64,000 nucleotides of DNA from Babylonia areolata (taxonomy: Eukaryota > Mollusca > Gastropoda > Neogastropoda > Buccinidae): contig NC_134883.1 in assembly GCF_041734735.1 (NCBI RefSeq), positions 16,059,747-16,123,746 of the forward strand, in the 5' to 3' direction. Positions 23,106-35,700 of the stretch are shown in pieces (position 1 is the first letter of the stretch; each line of letters opens with the position of its first letter). The translations under genes and the position numbers were made by a program. Below the pieces are notes generated by a model, which saw only the letters and a list, made by a program, of their open reading frames with translations, was not told the origin of the DNA and made no database searches.

Positions 23106-24659
23106 TAGCATGCCCTTTGAAAGGTCCACGACTTTCCAGCAGATACTGTCAAACACAGGAGAGTGTCAGTGTAATCCAAATTGACATGTAACAGCTCCCA
23201 GACAAGTGCCAGTTACCTGAAGTTTCAGTTGCGATGTTTAGACATCAAACTGAATGTCTGTGACCCAGTCTTTATGAGGGACCTGGGAGAGAGAGCGTAC
23301 ACAAGACGGAAGGATAGATCTAAATTGACTGAAGGTTGAAATATTAGGAGAGAAGGGACAGACTCACAAAAAGACAGACGTACACATAATAAATCAGTCG
23401 GCCACACACAAGCGTACACTCTCTTTCTCTCTCTCTCACACACTCTCTCTGGAAAAGCCTTTCTGTCCCACTTTTAATGACCAAGAGATAAACACCCACA
23501 TACTGCTCTCCAGTGACCTGACCATTCCTATTAAACAACAGCAAAGTACCCCAGGAAATGGTGACCTGGGAGGAGACAGGGTTTCACAGTAGAAAAATGT
23601 GAAAAGGAACTGTCTCTTCAAATTTGTATATGAGCTATCTTTATAAGTACCTCATTTGGAGAAGAGGGTGGGGGGGGGTTAATATATTTTTTTTCTCATT
23701 GTATAATCCGAAGATAAACCTGCTCCAAGAATTTAATGTTTAAAGTGATTATAATCCTCATTTTCACAGTCAGAAAAGCAAAATATTTCAAATCAAACAA
23801 GACACAGTCTTCGCTCCAACATCTGTTCACCAGAACAGTAGTGCCGACAGAAAAATTATGTTTCTGTGGTAAAGGAATATATTATTATAAATATAACAAA
23901 TGGACTGTCATTCATAATTTGAAATAATCAGGTCACCAGAAACAGACAATAAACCGTGCATCCCTCAGTATAATGGTCAGGTACAAAAGAATGACCATAC
24001 TATCAACACATTGTACACACTACACACAACACAACCCATCATGGATCAACAATTGGCAACACCATTTTGGACAATGCCCCAGAAAAGTAAAGCTAATGAT
24101 GAATATTTTGAAAGATTTCAATGTGTATTGATGTGTGGAATTCATTACCGATTTTATGTCAAATATAGCTGTGGTTTTTTTTTAAATGGAACCTACGCAT
24201 TTGAAAGCACATGTGTGCATACATTCACACAAACATCCCACAAGCATATACATATATTAGCATAATATATATTACATGTAAATCAAAAATCACAGCAGGT
24301 ACACACAGACACCCCCCTCCACACACACCCAACTTACTCCAGCCACACATTAAGACATGTACAGCAAGTGTCTATCTGATCTCAGTCAACTTATGAGAAT
24401 GTTTGGGATGGAAACAGATTGCATTTAGTCTCACCTTACCTTCAAAAAGAAAAAAAGAAAAAGAAAAGAGTGACACAAGTAAATACTGCTAAAGATATAA
24501 ATTATGATAATAAATAAGGCTGGTGCATGCACAGGTATACATGTGTGATACCTCTTTCTTTCTTTTACTTTGCACAAATAACAGAATGTTCTAAAATAGT
24601 TCGTGATAATAAGAGACCCTTCATATGTCTGGCACTGAAGTGGATACAAGAAAACAGTT

Positions 24660-24701
<42 letters not shown>

Positions 24702-26877
24702 AAAATCCTGGGTTCTGTTCTCACTGTGAGTGAATTATATTAAACTGCCAGTGACATCAGCGTTATTCATAAAATACCAACAACAAAAAAAAACAACCAA
24801 AAAACAAAAAAAACAAAACAAAAACAACCACCACAAGACAAATTGAAAATTTGATTCCAGAAAAAAGTCCCCTTTTTACCCACAGCCATCAATACTACTT
24901 ATGATAAAAACAGTAATTTGTGGGTACTATTAAATGGGAAGGAATGTGGGGAGTGGCGGAGATAGTTAATGCCCCAACTTCATTCAGTGTTGATAAAGAT
25001 GAAACCTTTTTTACAAACAGTATGCTCAACATATTCATCTGCACTGGGTTAGGACTAGTCACAGCCTGTTATTTTGTACACATGTCTACTGGACCAGTCT
25101 CCACAGCACACTGCAACATTCCTACACCAGTGATCCGGGGACAAGACTCTACACCACAAAGCAACAGTCCTACACAAGTGGTACTGGTGATTCAGGCTGT
25201 GATGAACAGTGGATGGCTGATGGGTGGTGACAGTTGTGAGAACACATCATACCCTGTGGTTAGTGCCATACCCTGTCAGTGTCACTCCTGTGGTGATCTT
25301 TACAACATGGGTACCTTTTTGACAGGCCACTGTCTCCATGTTTTGATTGGGGGGAAAGGAAATCACCATAACAATGAACAAGGCATAACAATGATTTTTT
25401 TTTTTAAAAGAAGAAAAAAAATATATAATGCATCTGTCACAGATCAGATCAGAATAAAGACTGTCAAGTCATTCCAGCAACCTTTTCTGAATGATCAGTT
25501 CACATTATACATTAGTTTGCTTTATATCTGCTCATTTCTCATTACTATGCATTGTTTTTAACTGTAAACGCCTTATTACTGTATGTATTTGAATCTAGTT
25601 GTTTTGTGGGAATAAATTTGAAAACTATATTTTGCAGTGGCAATAGTTAAATAAATGAACACACAAATTTTTTTTTAAAAAGCTAAATAAATGTACATGT
25701 TATATGAACAAGGAAACAATGGCTTTTTTTTCTTTCTTTTTTTTATATATATATAATAAAACAGAATAGAGACAACTGCATAGTCATGTTTGAGTTAGCT
25801 GATGCAAGTGTTTCACAGGAAGATGAAGAAAAACGTTGATATATATGCTTCATGGCAGACTGATGTTTACACACTTTGATATATACATTTCATGAATACA
25901 TCAATAAATAAAGGAGGAAAACAATGAATTCTGTAAGAACCAATTTGTGGAATAAAACTGTCAAGAATCTATCTTTAAGAAGAAAACAATCATGATATAA
26001 ATCAGTCATTAAACAAACAGTATGTAAATAGATATAAAATCAATGGATTAACAACCCAGTCAAACCATCTTTCAATAAAACAAGGTTCAAGTACAGTAGG
26101 AGTATACTTATTGGATAAACCCAGCAGTTGACTAAACAGACTTTCAATTCCACAGTGGAATAAAAGCATCCAGACACTGTCATGCATGTGCAGCCCAGTC
26201 ACAATTCATCAAGGGACACTCGCTAAGAGTCACAGTCATACAAACACCACAAGTCCATGCATGCATGCACACACACATTCTGTCTCCCCATCTCCCTCTG
26301 ATTCCCAGCATCTCCTGTAGAATTTCTCATGCTTTGAGAATAGGGTGAGGGTTTGGGGAGTGGGAAGGGGGGAAGGGGACTCGGGGGGGGGGGGGGGCGG
26401 GGCAGAATTAAAATGATCAGTTAGGGCTGACACAAGTAACAGCCATGAAAAAAAAACGTAGAATCAGATCCATAATGGGGAGCAAGTGAGCATGACAATG
26501 GCATTTGGCTGATGATGACAGTGGTGGCTTGTTTCATGCGAGAGGAATTCTGGAATGTAAAAGAGATCACACAATGCACCACATACATGTACTTCTTCAT
26601 GGTGCGGGAGGTAAGGGTGGGCCTTGTTTCCATGGAAACAGCAGTTTACTGCATGAAGACCTTCTTCAGTGTCTGCCTACCTCACCCTCTCTGCAATGCC
26701 CACTTTCTTTTCCTGCATCTTTCATTTTCTCTAAATGAATACGCTCTCATATATTCAGTGTCCACACGCACGCACACACACACACACAAATTAAAATAAC
26801 AAAATGCAAAGAAAATCACTTGCTACCCCTATCACTACACACTCCTTCCAGAAACTCTTAGTTTGCCTTGATGGGAT

Positions 26878-26987
26878 GGGCACTCTTTATCGACTCATAA
26901 ACAAGACCTTTTATCAAACAAAACAGATTTGGGGTGGGCACTCTTTATCTACTCATAAACAAGACCTTTTATCAAACAAAACAGATT
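26878..26987 (+). repeat. 58-bp direct duplication
   Basis: Two adjacent copies starting gggcactctttatc and ending caaaacagatt, with one or two differences. Confidence 0.85.
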
Positions 26988-28261
26988 CACATTAAAAAAA
27001 AAACAACCCAGAACAAAGATTCACATTAGTATTTTGTGGTTTCTCAGTACATGCAAACAAATAGTATAACACGAGAATACAAAAAGAAAGTTAGTTTTCT
27101 TAGTGCTCAAACAACAGAAAAACATGTATACATATATTTCCTGTTATATATAATATTTTCATGTTCAGAGATGTGTGAGATGGATAGACAAATTACGTTT
27201 GGTGATTCATTTGGTGTCGACTTTTGATCAGTTATGCTGTTATGGCCTTTGAGATGATAGAGTAAATTAACCTGAACAACTCCTCAATAATGTGAACTGG
27301 TCTTGGGTATCAATATTAAGTGCATAAGTTATATTAAATGAACACCATAATTATGTCAATACTGATCAACTGGATAAGTTACAATGCCATAGCTCTGCTA
27401 CTGATTGACTGAAGTCACTGACTGACGTGATCTGAAGTCACTGACTGACGTGATGGTCAACATGTCCAAAGTGATCATCACCAATAGCTGTTCTTGTCAA
27501 AAGTATACAGATTCATTAAAGTTCACTGTATTACAGTGATGACAGAGCTGACATACTACCATGGAGATCCCATAGGAGAACAATTAAGTATGGCACCAGG
27601 TGACTCCACACTGTGCTACATGATGTAGTCTCCAGTGACCACTGACAAGTGGACTCACCAAGCCACTCGCCAGTCCATGCACCCCACCAACAAGAGGGAA
27701 AAACCCAGCCTTGACAAACACAGTCACAGCAACATGAAGGATATCCAAGAAAAAAACTCCACAACCAGAACAGCCATGCTTATGTTCGAATACCTATCCC
27801 CAAACCCTTCTCCTTTCAACACGAAGTACAACAGGCAAACAGCCAAAATCAAATGTTTTCAGAGGCTGAATACCCCATGCCCACAACACAAGAGATGATG
27901 GTGGAGACACAAAGAGAACTTGAGGGGAGAGGCAGATGTAAACGACACATGGCAGAAGCTAGAACACAAAGCCAGTCCCTTCATGCATGCTGGTCATCCA
28001 CTAGGACAGGGGATGCAAGCACTTCCCCCATGGAGAAGTCTACACAGGGCTGCAAGCACGTCCCCTACACAGCAGAGACACAGGGACGGCTGGTGAAAGG
28101 ACAGGAAGGCAGGCACAGGATGGGAGACAGACAACAGAGGACAGAAACCAAACAAAGAAAACAAAATGTGTCCAACACTCTTGACACTCTTTCACTATCA
28201 GACCCCCTGGGTCTTTGAAATTGACAAGAACCGAAAAGTCAATCTGGTGCTTTGAAAATCT

Positions 28262-28670
28262 AACCTCAAAGCAGCACTGCTGAGCTGCTGGGTGTGTTGA
28301 GAATCTCACTTCAAAACAGCACTGCTCAGCTGCTGGGTGTGTTGAGAATCTCAATTCACTGCTCAGCAACTGCTGTGTTTAGAATCTCACTTCAAAACAG
28401 CACTGCTCGGCTCTTCAGGTGTGTTGAGAATCTCACTTCAAAACAGCACTGCTCTGCTGCTGGGTGTGTTGAGAATCTCACTTCAAAACAGCACTGCTCA
28501 GCTGCTGGGTGTGTTAAGAATCTCACTTCAAAACAGCACTGCTCAGCTGCTGGTGTGTTGAGAATCTCACTTCAAAACAGCACTGCTCAGCAGCTGGGTG
28601 TGTTGAGAATCTCGCTTCACTGCTGGGTGTGTTGAGAATCTCACTTCAATGCTGAGCTGCTGGGAATCCT
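28262..28670 (+). repeat. 44-bp minisatellite, about nine copies
   Basis: Unit: gtgttgagaatctcacttca, then aaacagcactgctcagctgc and tggg. Lies in the convergent intergenic region; open frames across it are artefacts. Confidence 0.9.
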
Positions 28671-29585
28671 CAAGGGAAGAGGGAGAGTCCCCAGCACACC
28701 TGGTGACTCAGCCTGGGGGAAGGTGTGCAGACTGACAGAGGACTGTCCAACAGCACACACACAGAGGGGGACAACTGTACCTGTTCAGTACACCACAGGA
28801 ATCAGAGGCTTGACAATGGAATTAAATTCAGACTGAAGTTCATTCTCCACAATGATTGGGAAAAAAAAATAAATAAAAAATAATGCACAGCGCAGCAATA
28901 GTGAATGAACAGACACACCCAATTACACATGACAAGGTTTCCATGGCAACCAAAAGGCATTAAATCAGTGAAAACAGAGAGGCAGGAGACTACGAAAACT
29001 GAACAGTCACATGACTTCACATAATGCCTAGGGTACTAGACATGCTGAGGATGTCACACCATTTGAGGCAAAACTGGAGACTCCGATTTAATAGATAAAA
29101 CAAAATAAAAATAACCCAAATTACCACACAAATATCACAATGATAGAAAAACAATGGGACTGAAGGTCACCTACCATTACCTAGTGTTCCATTCCTAGAC
29201 CCTGCAAACAGATTTTTTTTAACATAATCATTAGCTTTCCTGTTGTTAGATTTTCAATTGGTTCTTACATCTTTTAGAATAATCAACTGGAAGGCACAAG
29301 TGTTCCTATTCAAATCTATTTTATGGGAGGAAGATAGATTGACATAGACTGCAATGGAAAGAATACTTTCTTCTTCAGATGTCCAAAGATGGTGCTTAAA
29401 TTGGTTTTGCATGAAAGGGTTAAGAAATGTTAATACAATTGTAAGTTGAGGTTATAAAGTATTCCTATTCTATTCTTGCCTTCTTAAAAGCAAAAGTCAT
29501 GAAGACATGTAAACCATACAGCATGTTTTTTACGTTCTTTTCTTTGAATGGGCAATGGTTGAAAAGTAAACATGGGAAATGTCTC

Positions 29586-29701
29586 CATGAAGACATCAGA
29601 TTGTCCGTAAACCCATCACCTTTACCAACAGACCATTTTTTCACATGAAGACATCAGATTGTCCGTAAACCCATCACCTTTACCAACAGACCCATTTTTT
29701 C
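29586..29701 (+). repeat. 58-bp direct duplication
   Basis: Two adjacent copies starting catgaagacatcagattgtc and ending gaccatttttt or gacccattttt. Confidence 0.85.
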
Positions 29702-32700
29702 AAAGGGAGTGAGAGGGAAAGAGAATAATAATACACCACCACCAAGACATATAATGCCTATTGTCCAGCTGGTTTTTCATTTGCATGTGACATTTCCTCT
29801 GCAAACACTAAAAAAAAATTTAAAAAAAAGTTTGTTTTTGTTGTTGTTGTTTTTTTTATCACAGATTGCATTTGGTCATTTCTCTTGTGGAACTGTGTGG
29901 TCAACAATGATGTTAGCAATGAGAGAACATCAACATTAGTAACATGAAAAGAGCAAAGAATTCTAGCAATTGTTTTAAATCATGAAGAGTATATCACTTG
30001 GTGGTCACTCAAGAAGACTGTGTCAGCACTAACACATGTACTAGCAATATAAGAACAGAGAAGAATTAATGGCAACGCCAGAGTCAATCACAAAATCAGG
30101 ACAAAAACATAGAAGTTTTCTCCATTAAACTTTGTTCAGTAATAGGTGAGGCTGTTAGACAAACATGCAAAATTAGGAAATTAATACTTAGTGCAAAGAA
30201 CAAATACACATTGTGAATAAAGACATGCAACTTATTTCCCTTTATTTACTGCTCCCAAATACCTTTTTGTTGAGCTCATCAGGGATGCATGTCGATATTG
30301 TTTATTGTTTTCTTAACACCCCCACCCCTTTCCCATAAGTATGCAACTATGTCTCATGACATTTAGGACCAAAGAAGCATCTTAAGTTTCATTTTTCAAA
30401 AAATCTTTATATGAATATATGCCATTCATTATGAAAGAGACATTCTGATCAAAGAAGAATCTGAATATGGCAAATTCCTACAAATACCATAGGATAGGGA
30501 TATATACCACTGATTATAAAAGACAGTTTGGTCCTAGAAGAATTTACCTGTAATTTGATACATACCTCCAAATAGTTTATGGACAGATGCTGTTAATTAT
30601 AAAAGATGCAGTTTGGTTCTAGAAGAACCAAATATGCAAAAGTACAGGTGAGATTGTAGCAAACTCAGATGAGCAGAAAGGAAAACAGTCTAGCCTTTTT
30701 ACCTTCTCTCTTTATTCTGTTCAAGCTGGAAAATCAAACAACATCCATGAAATTCCTTTTCCTCAAAAAAGAAACAGCAACAAAATCAAACTTAACAAAT
30801 CATTCATCCACAACAATCAAGTAATTCACAGTGAAAATCAAGAACACCAGTAAAAGAGGCAAGTCCAAGTGTTGTAAGTTCATAAAAAAAATAAAAAATA
30901 AAAAAAATCATTTAAATTTTACTGTGTAAGTTATACAGGGATAAAATATTGACCAGTCCAATATTACACAGAATGTGCTCACACAAGATTACCCAAAGAA
31001 AATTCCTCAAATGATGCGTCAAAGGAATCCCAAAAGTTCACTTAAAATGTTCAAATGAAATCAAACCCATTGTTGTCAAACAAATCCCACAAACATAAAT
31101 GAAGCAAACCCTGTGTAAAATTCACCATGGTGTTGGGGGAAAAATGACAGAACATAGCTTTTTGAGTCAAACAGGAAAGTACTCCTTGTAATACCACTAA
31201 TCTGTTTGCAGTGCTTTACTTTTACAGTAGTCTGACAGAGGATTTCACTTGATCCTGACCAGGATACATGTGTTTTGTTCATCTCTGACTGAAAAACGGA
31301 ATGAATTCTGGCTCATACAACTCCTGTTTGGCCATAACATTGAAGAGAGGGGTACTTTTCTATGAAGAGGAAAAAACATTTTGTTTTCTTTTGAGGCCAG
31401 GGATTTTCACTGGATCTGATTAGCCAGGTGGGATTTGTCTCAGTCCAGTGTCTTCAGAACCCACCAGATCTGCCAGCATTGAGACACTACTGTTTCAGCC
31501 AGAAAGTTTGACTTTATGAAGAATGGAGGAAAAAACAATGTTTTATTCAACAAGCCTCTTGGTAGCAAAGAATGGGATGTAGATATCATTACTTTTCTGA
31601 AAATACAAGGCAACAGATGAAAACATACCACCACATCGCTATCCATGGTTCTGTTGCGATGGAAGCCAACCATAATCGCCTCCAATTTTCAGCATAAAAA
31701 TACAAGGCCTTCATTTTATTATACAATATTGAGTGGGTGGGATAGGTTATGCCTAGTTCTGGTCCACAATGTGACTGCTTATCAGCTTCTTGACCAAAGT
31801 CATGTCACTGAAAAGAATTCACAATAAAGCACAAGCCAGCATTCACCGTTATTTGGTTTATAAAACAACAAAAATGTGATTTTAAGCATAACAGGTTTTC
31901 TTCCTATTCTTCCTCCCACCACTACTATCCCAATCTTTATCTAATCAAAATAATGTACCCCAATCAGTACTGTCTTTGATAACATTCAGTGTGGTTTGAA
32001 AAACAATACATTTATTAGTTATTTCTTGTCATGAGTTACCAACTCGCATTCCCATCATTTGTGTCAGCTGAACAGTCCTTTCCATTCCTTGTATGTATGA
32101 GTGCATGCAGGTTTGGGTGTGTGCTTTACACTGCAGTTTAGGTCAGACTGTTCACTATCACACAGACTGAGCAAAGAAAGGAAAAAACAAAAATGAGGGA
32201 ACCTCCTGATGACTGAAATAATAACATTTTAGTGCTACTTCCTCACACTCATGTAAGTACCAGAGCAAGATGCATGCACACACAGAAGTACATGCTTAGC
32301 AAACGATAAGATCTGACCTTAGTGGACAGCAGAGATCAGGTGACAGAGGGAAGACTGAGAACAGAAAAACAGAGACTGAGAGAGAAAGACAAAGCAAAGT
32401 ACAGGCGTCTTGGTGTGTGACTATATGTATGGCCATGCACAGGCATACAGGCACAGGTTTTGTATGTATCATGAAAGATTGTCTGCCTAAACATTCAATC
32501 TGTGCATGGAGTATGTCTCGGCACTCAGCTATCACATCTCAAAACACAGTTCATCAGTCATTAAAGTTATCTTCAAGACACACTCCTTTCCCAACCACAC
32601 GAATCCACCTGCACATCTTTACACACAAGCCCATGTCTTGCCACCCTCACACTGGACCCCTCCCCCTCCTCTCCCACTCTAACTCTTTCACCATAAAACC

Positions 32701-32760
32701 ATCTTCCACCTGACCTCCGCCCCACCCCACCCCACCCACCCCCTTTCTCCCCCCGGTGCA

Positions 32761-35700
32761 CTATTTAAGAGTTCCCCTGTCGGGGGTCGCCTGTTCATCG
32801 TCGCCGGCAGCAATCAACATCTGTTTCTCCATGTTATCTACCTTGGCCTGCTGGGTGGCCACCTGGGCATGCTGGGCTTTCATCTCCCGCCGCTTCACCT
32901 CCGTGTAGCCCCCCGACCCAAAGAGGACCACCGCATTGGACAGCCACCACAGGCCAGACTTCACTTCAGCAAAGTAGACACAGGCGATGACGGTCTGTGC
33001 GCACGCCTTGGCCGTGCCAGAGATATTGTGAGTGAGAGGGGAGGTCACCTGAGGACAGCCATGGTCAACATCAATACGTGAAACCAACAGAAGGATAACT
33101 GGGACAGATAATTCAGACGATTTTATGTCATAAGTTGACGGAGATAAATGATTAAACCATAAACATAAAGAACGTCTGTTCAAATAGATATATGCTCACA
33201 AAAGGCAGTCCTGAAGCGACTGAAAAGATCAATACAGTGTCAGGAAAAAACAACAACACAACCCCCCAAAACACCAGCGTACATGTTTCCAAATAGACAA
33301 AAACACAACCCCCCAAAAAACACCAGCTTACATGTTTCCACAAAGACTGAATCTCACACACACGCACAGGTCTCCCCAACCCCCCACCCCTCCTCCTCAC
33401 ACATCCATAATCACCTGTATCTGCAGACCAGTGACATAGCCGATAGCGAAGCCGAAGATGCCACTGACAACCATCATGTTCCAGAATTGCATGCTGCCCA
33501 GCTTGGGGAAGGACATGACCTCACCCACCTCCCCGAAGACCAGCATGAGGGGCAGGAAGAGGACACAGGCATTGATGTTGTTGTACAGTGTGAGGCGCCA
33601 CACGTTGTTGTCCACCAGGGGCAGCACCTTCTTGGTGAAGATGGCGTTCAGGGCCACACTGGCGCTGGCTGCCACGCCAAACAGCACCCCCATCACCGAC
33701 AGCGAACCTGGTGGTCACAGCCATCACTTATCACCACGTATCGGATTTAAGGAATATGAAAAGAAGGAATGCACAAATCAATTTTCCGCCAAACAGCCTG
33801 AGCATTTTCAATGAAATCAGCTGGTATCTGAATAGCACTTACTTAGCAGTCAACAATGTCACCTCTGATTCATGCTAAAAAAAATATGATCTCTTTTGTA
33901 TGCTGACTGTCATGAGCTTCAGACTTTGCCACATCATGGACAGTTCAAGGGTTTTTTTATCACGGCCTAGAACAATTTCAAATGAGCTAACAAAACAATA
34001 AACAGATTCTCTGACACAAAACTGACATTACTTCTTTTTATGGTCACATTTCCAAAGAAAACTCTCAAAAGCATCTCTTTGTTCACATCAAAAGGTGGTA
34101 GGCAAAGTCAGCTTGATAATGCACACACACACACAGTGACAGGGATCAGGTTCGACATCGGTCATCGGTCATTGACGCATTTAAGTTTGAAATGACCTAT
34201 TGTTTTTCAAGTTGCCAGGTCACATGACTTATTGTTTTTATAACCAGTCGGTCAACCAAAGTAACCATCTCTCTCTCTCTCTCTTTAACGATCGTGATCG
34301 CTTTGTCGTCTGCTCCTACAGGAAATGACTATAAACTGGTTTATTAAAATACGGATCCGTGACGAAACGAAATCCGAAACGAATCTTTATCGCTGCCTTT
34401 TGCGAGCTTCGCCGAGAAGAATTGGCATCAATGAATGACCAGAATGGCCAATGTATTACATTTTCCTTTCATTTGTGCATTATTAAAGTTTGAAAAAGCC
34501 CGGGATGGGTGATATTTGACCTATTGATTTTCAAAATGACCTATTGATTTTATGTTCTTCCGGTCATATGACCTATTGTCTATTGAACCCAACCTGATCC
34601 CTGCAGTGATTCACTTTTCAATTGTGAACCCTTGTATTCATAAGTGCGCATGCACACACACAGATGCACATATCCACTGAAATACAAATCTCCACTGTAC
34701 ACAACCCCAACAACTGGCTGCAGCTGGCCCCAACCCCCTACCTGCAGTGCCACCCCCAGGAAGAATCCAGTGATGATGACTCCTCTCCCCTACCTGCCAC
34801 CCAGAAAGAATCCAGTGATGATGACCCCACCCCCTACCTGCCACCCCAGGAAGAATCCAGACATGATGACCCCACCCCCTACCTGCAACCCCAGGATGAA
34901 TTCAGTGATGATGACCCCACCCCCTACCTGCAACCCCAGGATGAATTCAGTGATGATGACCCCACCCCCAACCTGCAACCCCAGGAAGAATTCAGCAATG
35001 ATGACCCCACCCCCTACCTGCCACCCCAGGAAGAATCCAGCGATGATGACCCCACCCCCTACCTGCCACACCAGGAAGAATCCAGACATGATGACCCCAC
35101 TCCCTACCTGCAACCCCCAGGAAGAATCCAGCGATGATGACCCCACCCCCTACCTGCAACCCCCAGGAAGAATCCAGACATGATGACCCCACCCCCAACC
35201 TGCAACCCCCAGGAAGAATCCAGCGATGATGACCCCAACCCCTACCTGACACCCCTACCTGCCACCACCAGGAAGAATCCAGTGATGATGACCCCACCCC
35301 CTACCAGCCACCCCTACCCACCACCCCTACCTGCCACCCCCAGGAAGAATCCAGAGATGATGACTCCTCTCCCCTACCTGCAACCCCCTCCTGGTCCACC
35401 CCCAGGAAGAATCCAGCGATGATGACCCCACAGCATATGATGGCCTTGAAGGATGTGCTTTGACCCAGCAGCAGATAGGTGAACAGCTGCACACACACAC
35501 ACAATTACACACACACAACACTGGTCGTCACCTGAACGCTTCTTCCACACAACTGTTTTTTTGTTTGTTTTTTCAAAAACAATAATAATGAAAAAAAGAT
35601 GGTAAATGTTTCTAATATTATCCTCATAACCCTCTAAAACTAAGGGCAAATAAAATTGCATACTTTCACATTACGATATTGACTTTACTGCCAATTGTAC

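Larger units (their letters stand above)
20705..25700 (+). other. Region downstream of PRMT6: 3' UTR or intergenic
   Basis: No recognisable gene follows the PRMT6 stop. It contains two SINEs of one family (20168-20480, spanning the last intron, and 21762-22136), one of another family (22729-23105), a pair of near-identical stretches at about 21300-21590 built on the phrase gtttggtactggctgag, a (GT)n tract at 24660-24700, and AATAAA at 25611-25616 that could end a very long PRMT6 transcript. The last point is a guess. Confidence 0.4.
25701..32760. other. Convergent intergenic space and probable SLC35C1 3' UTR
   Basis: No coding sequence recognised. TTTATT on the plus strand (AATAAA for the minus strand) occurs at 32011-32016 and 31715-31720, so the SLC35C1 transcript may end about 0.75-1.05 kb after its stop. 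The rest is AT-rich unique-looking sequence with two 58-bp direct repeats and a 44-bp minisatellite, listed separately. Confidence 0.4.

Noticed and set aside
27853-28218. 121-codon frame in the convergent region
   Set aside because: Low-complexity Q/R/K-rich translation, no homology or splice context, next to a minisatellite.
33283-33814. Plus-strand open frames of 118-155 codons over SLC35C1 exon 6
   Set aside because: Antisense shadows of a GC-rich conserved exon on the minus strand.
34644-35422. Plus-strand frames with [11 protein letters not shown] repeats resembling an acidic repeat protein
   Set aside because: Antisense translation of the minisatellite derived from the SLC35C1 exon 5 donor.
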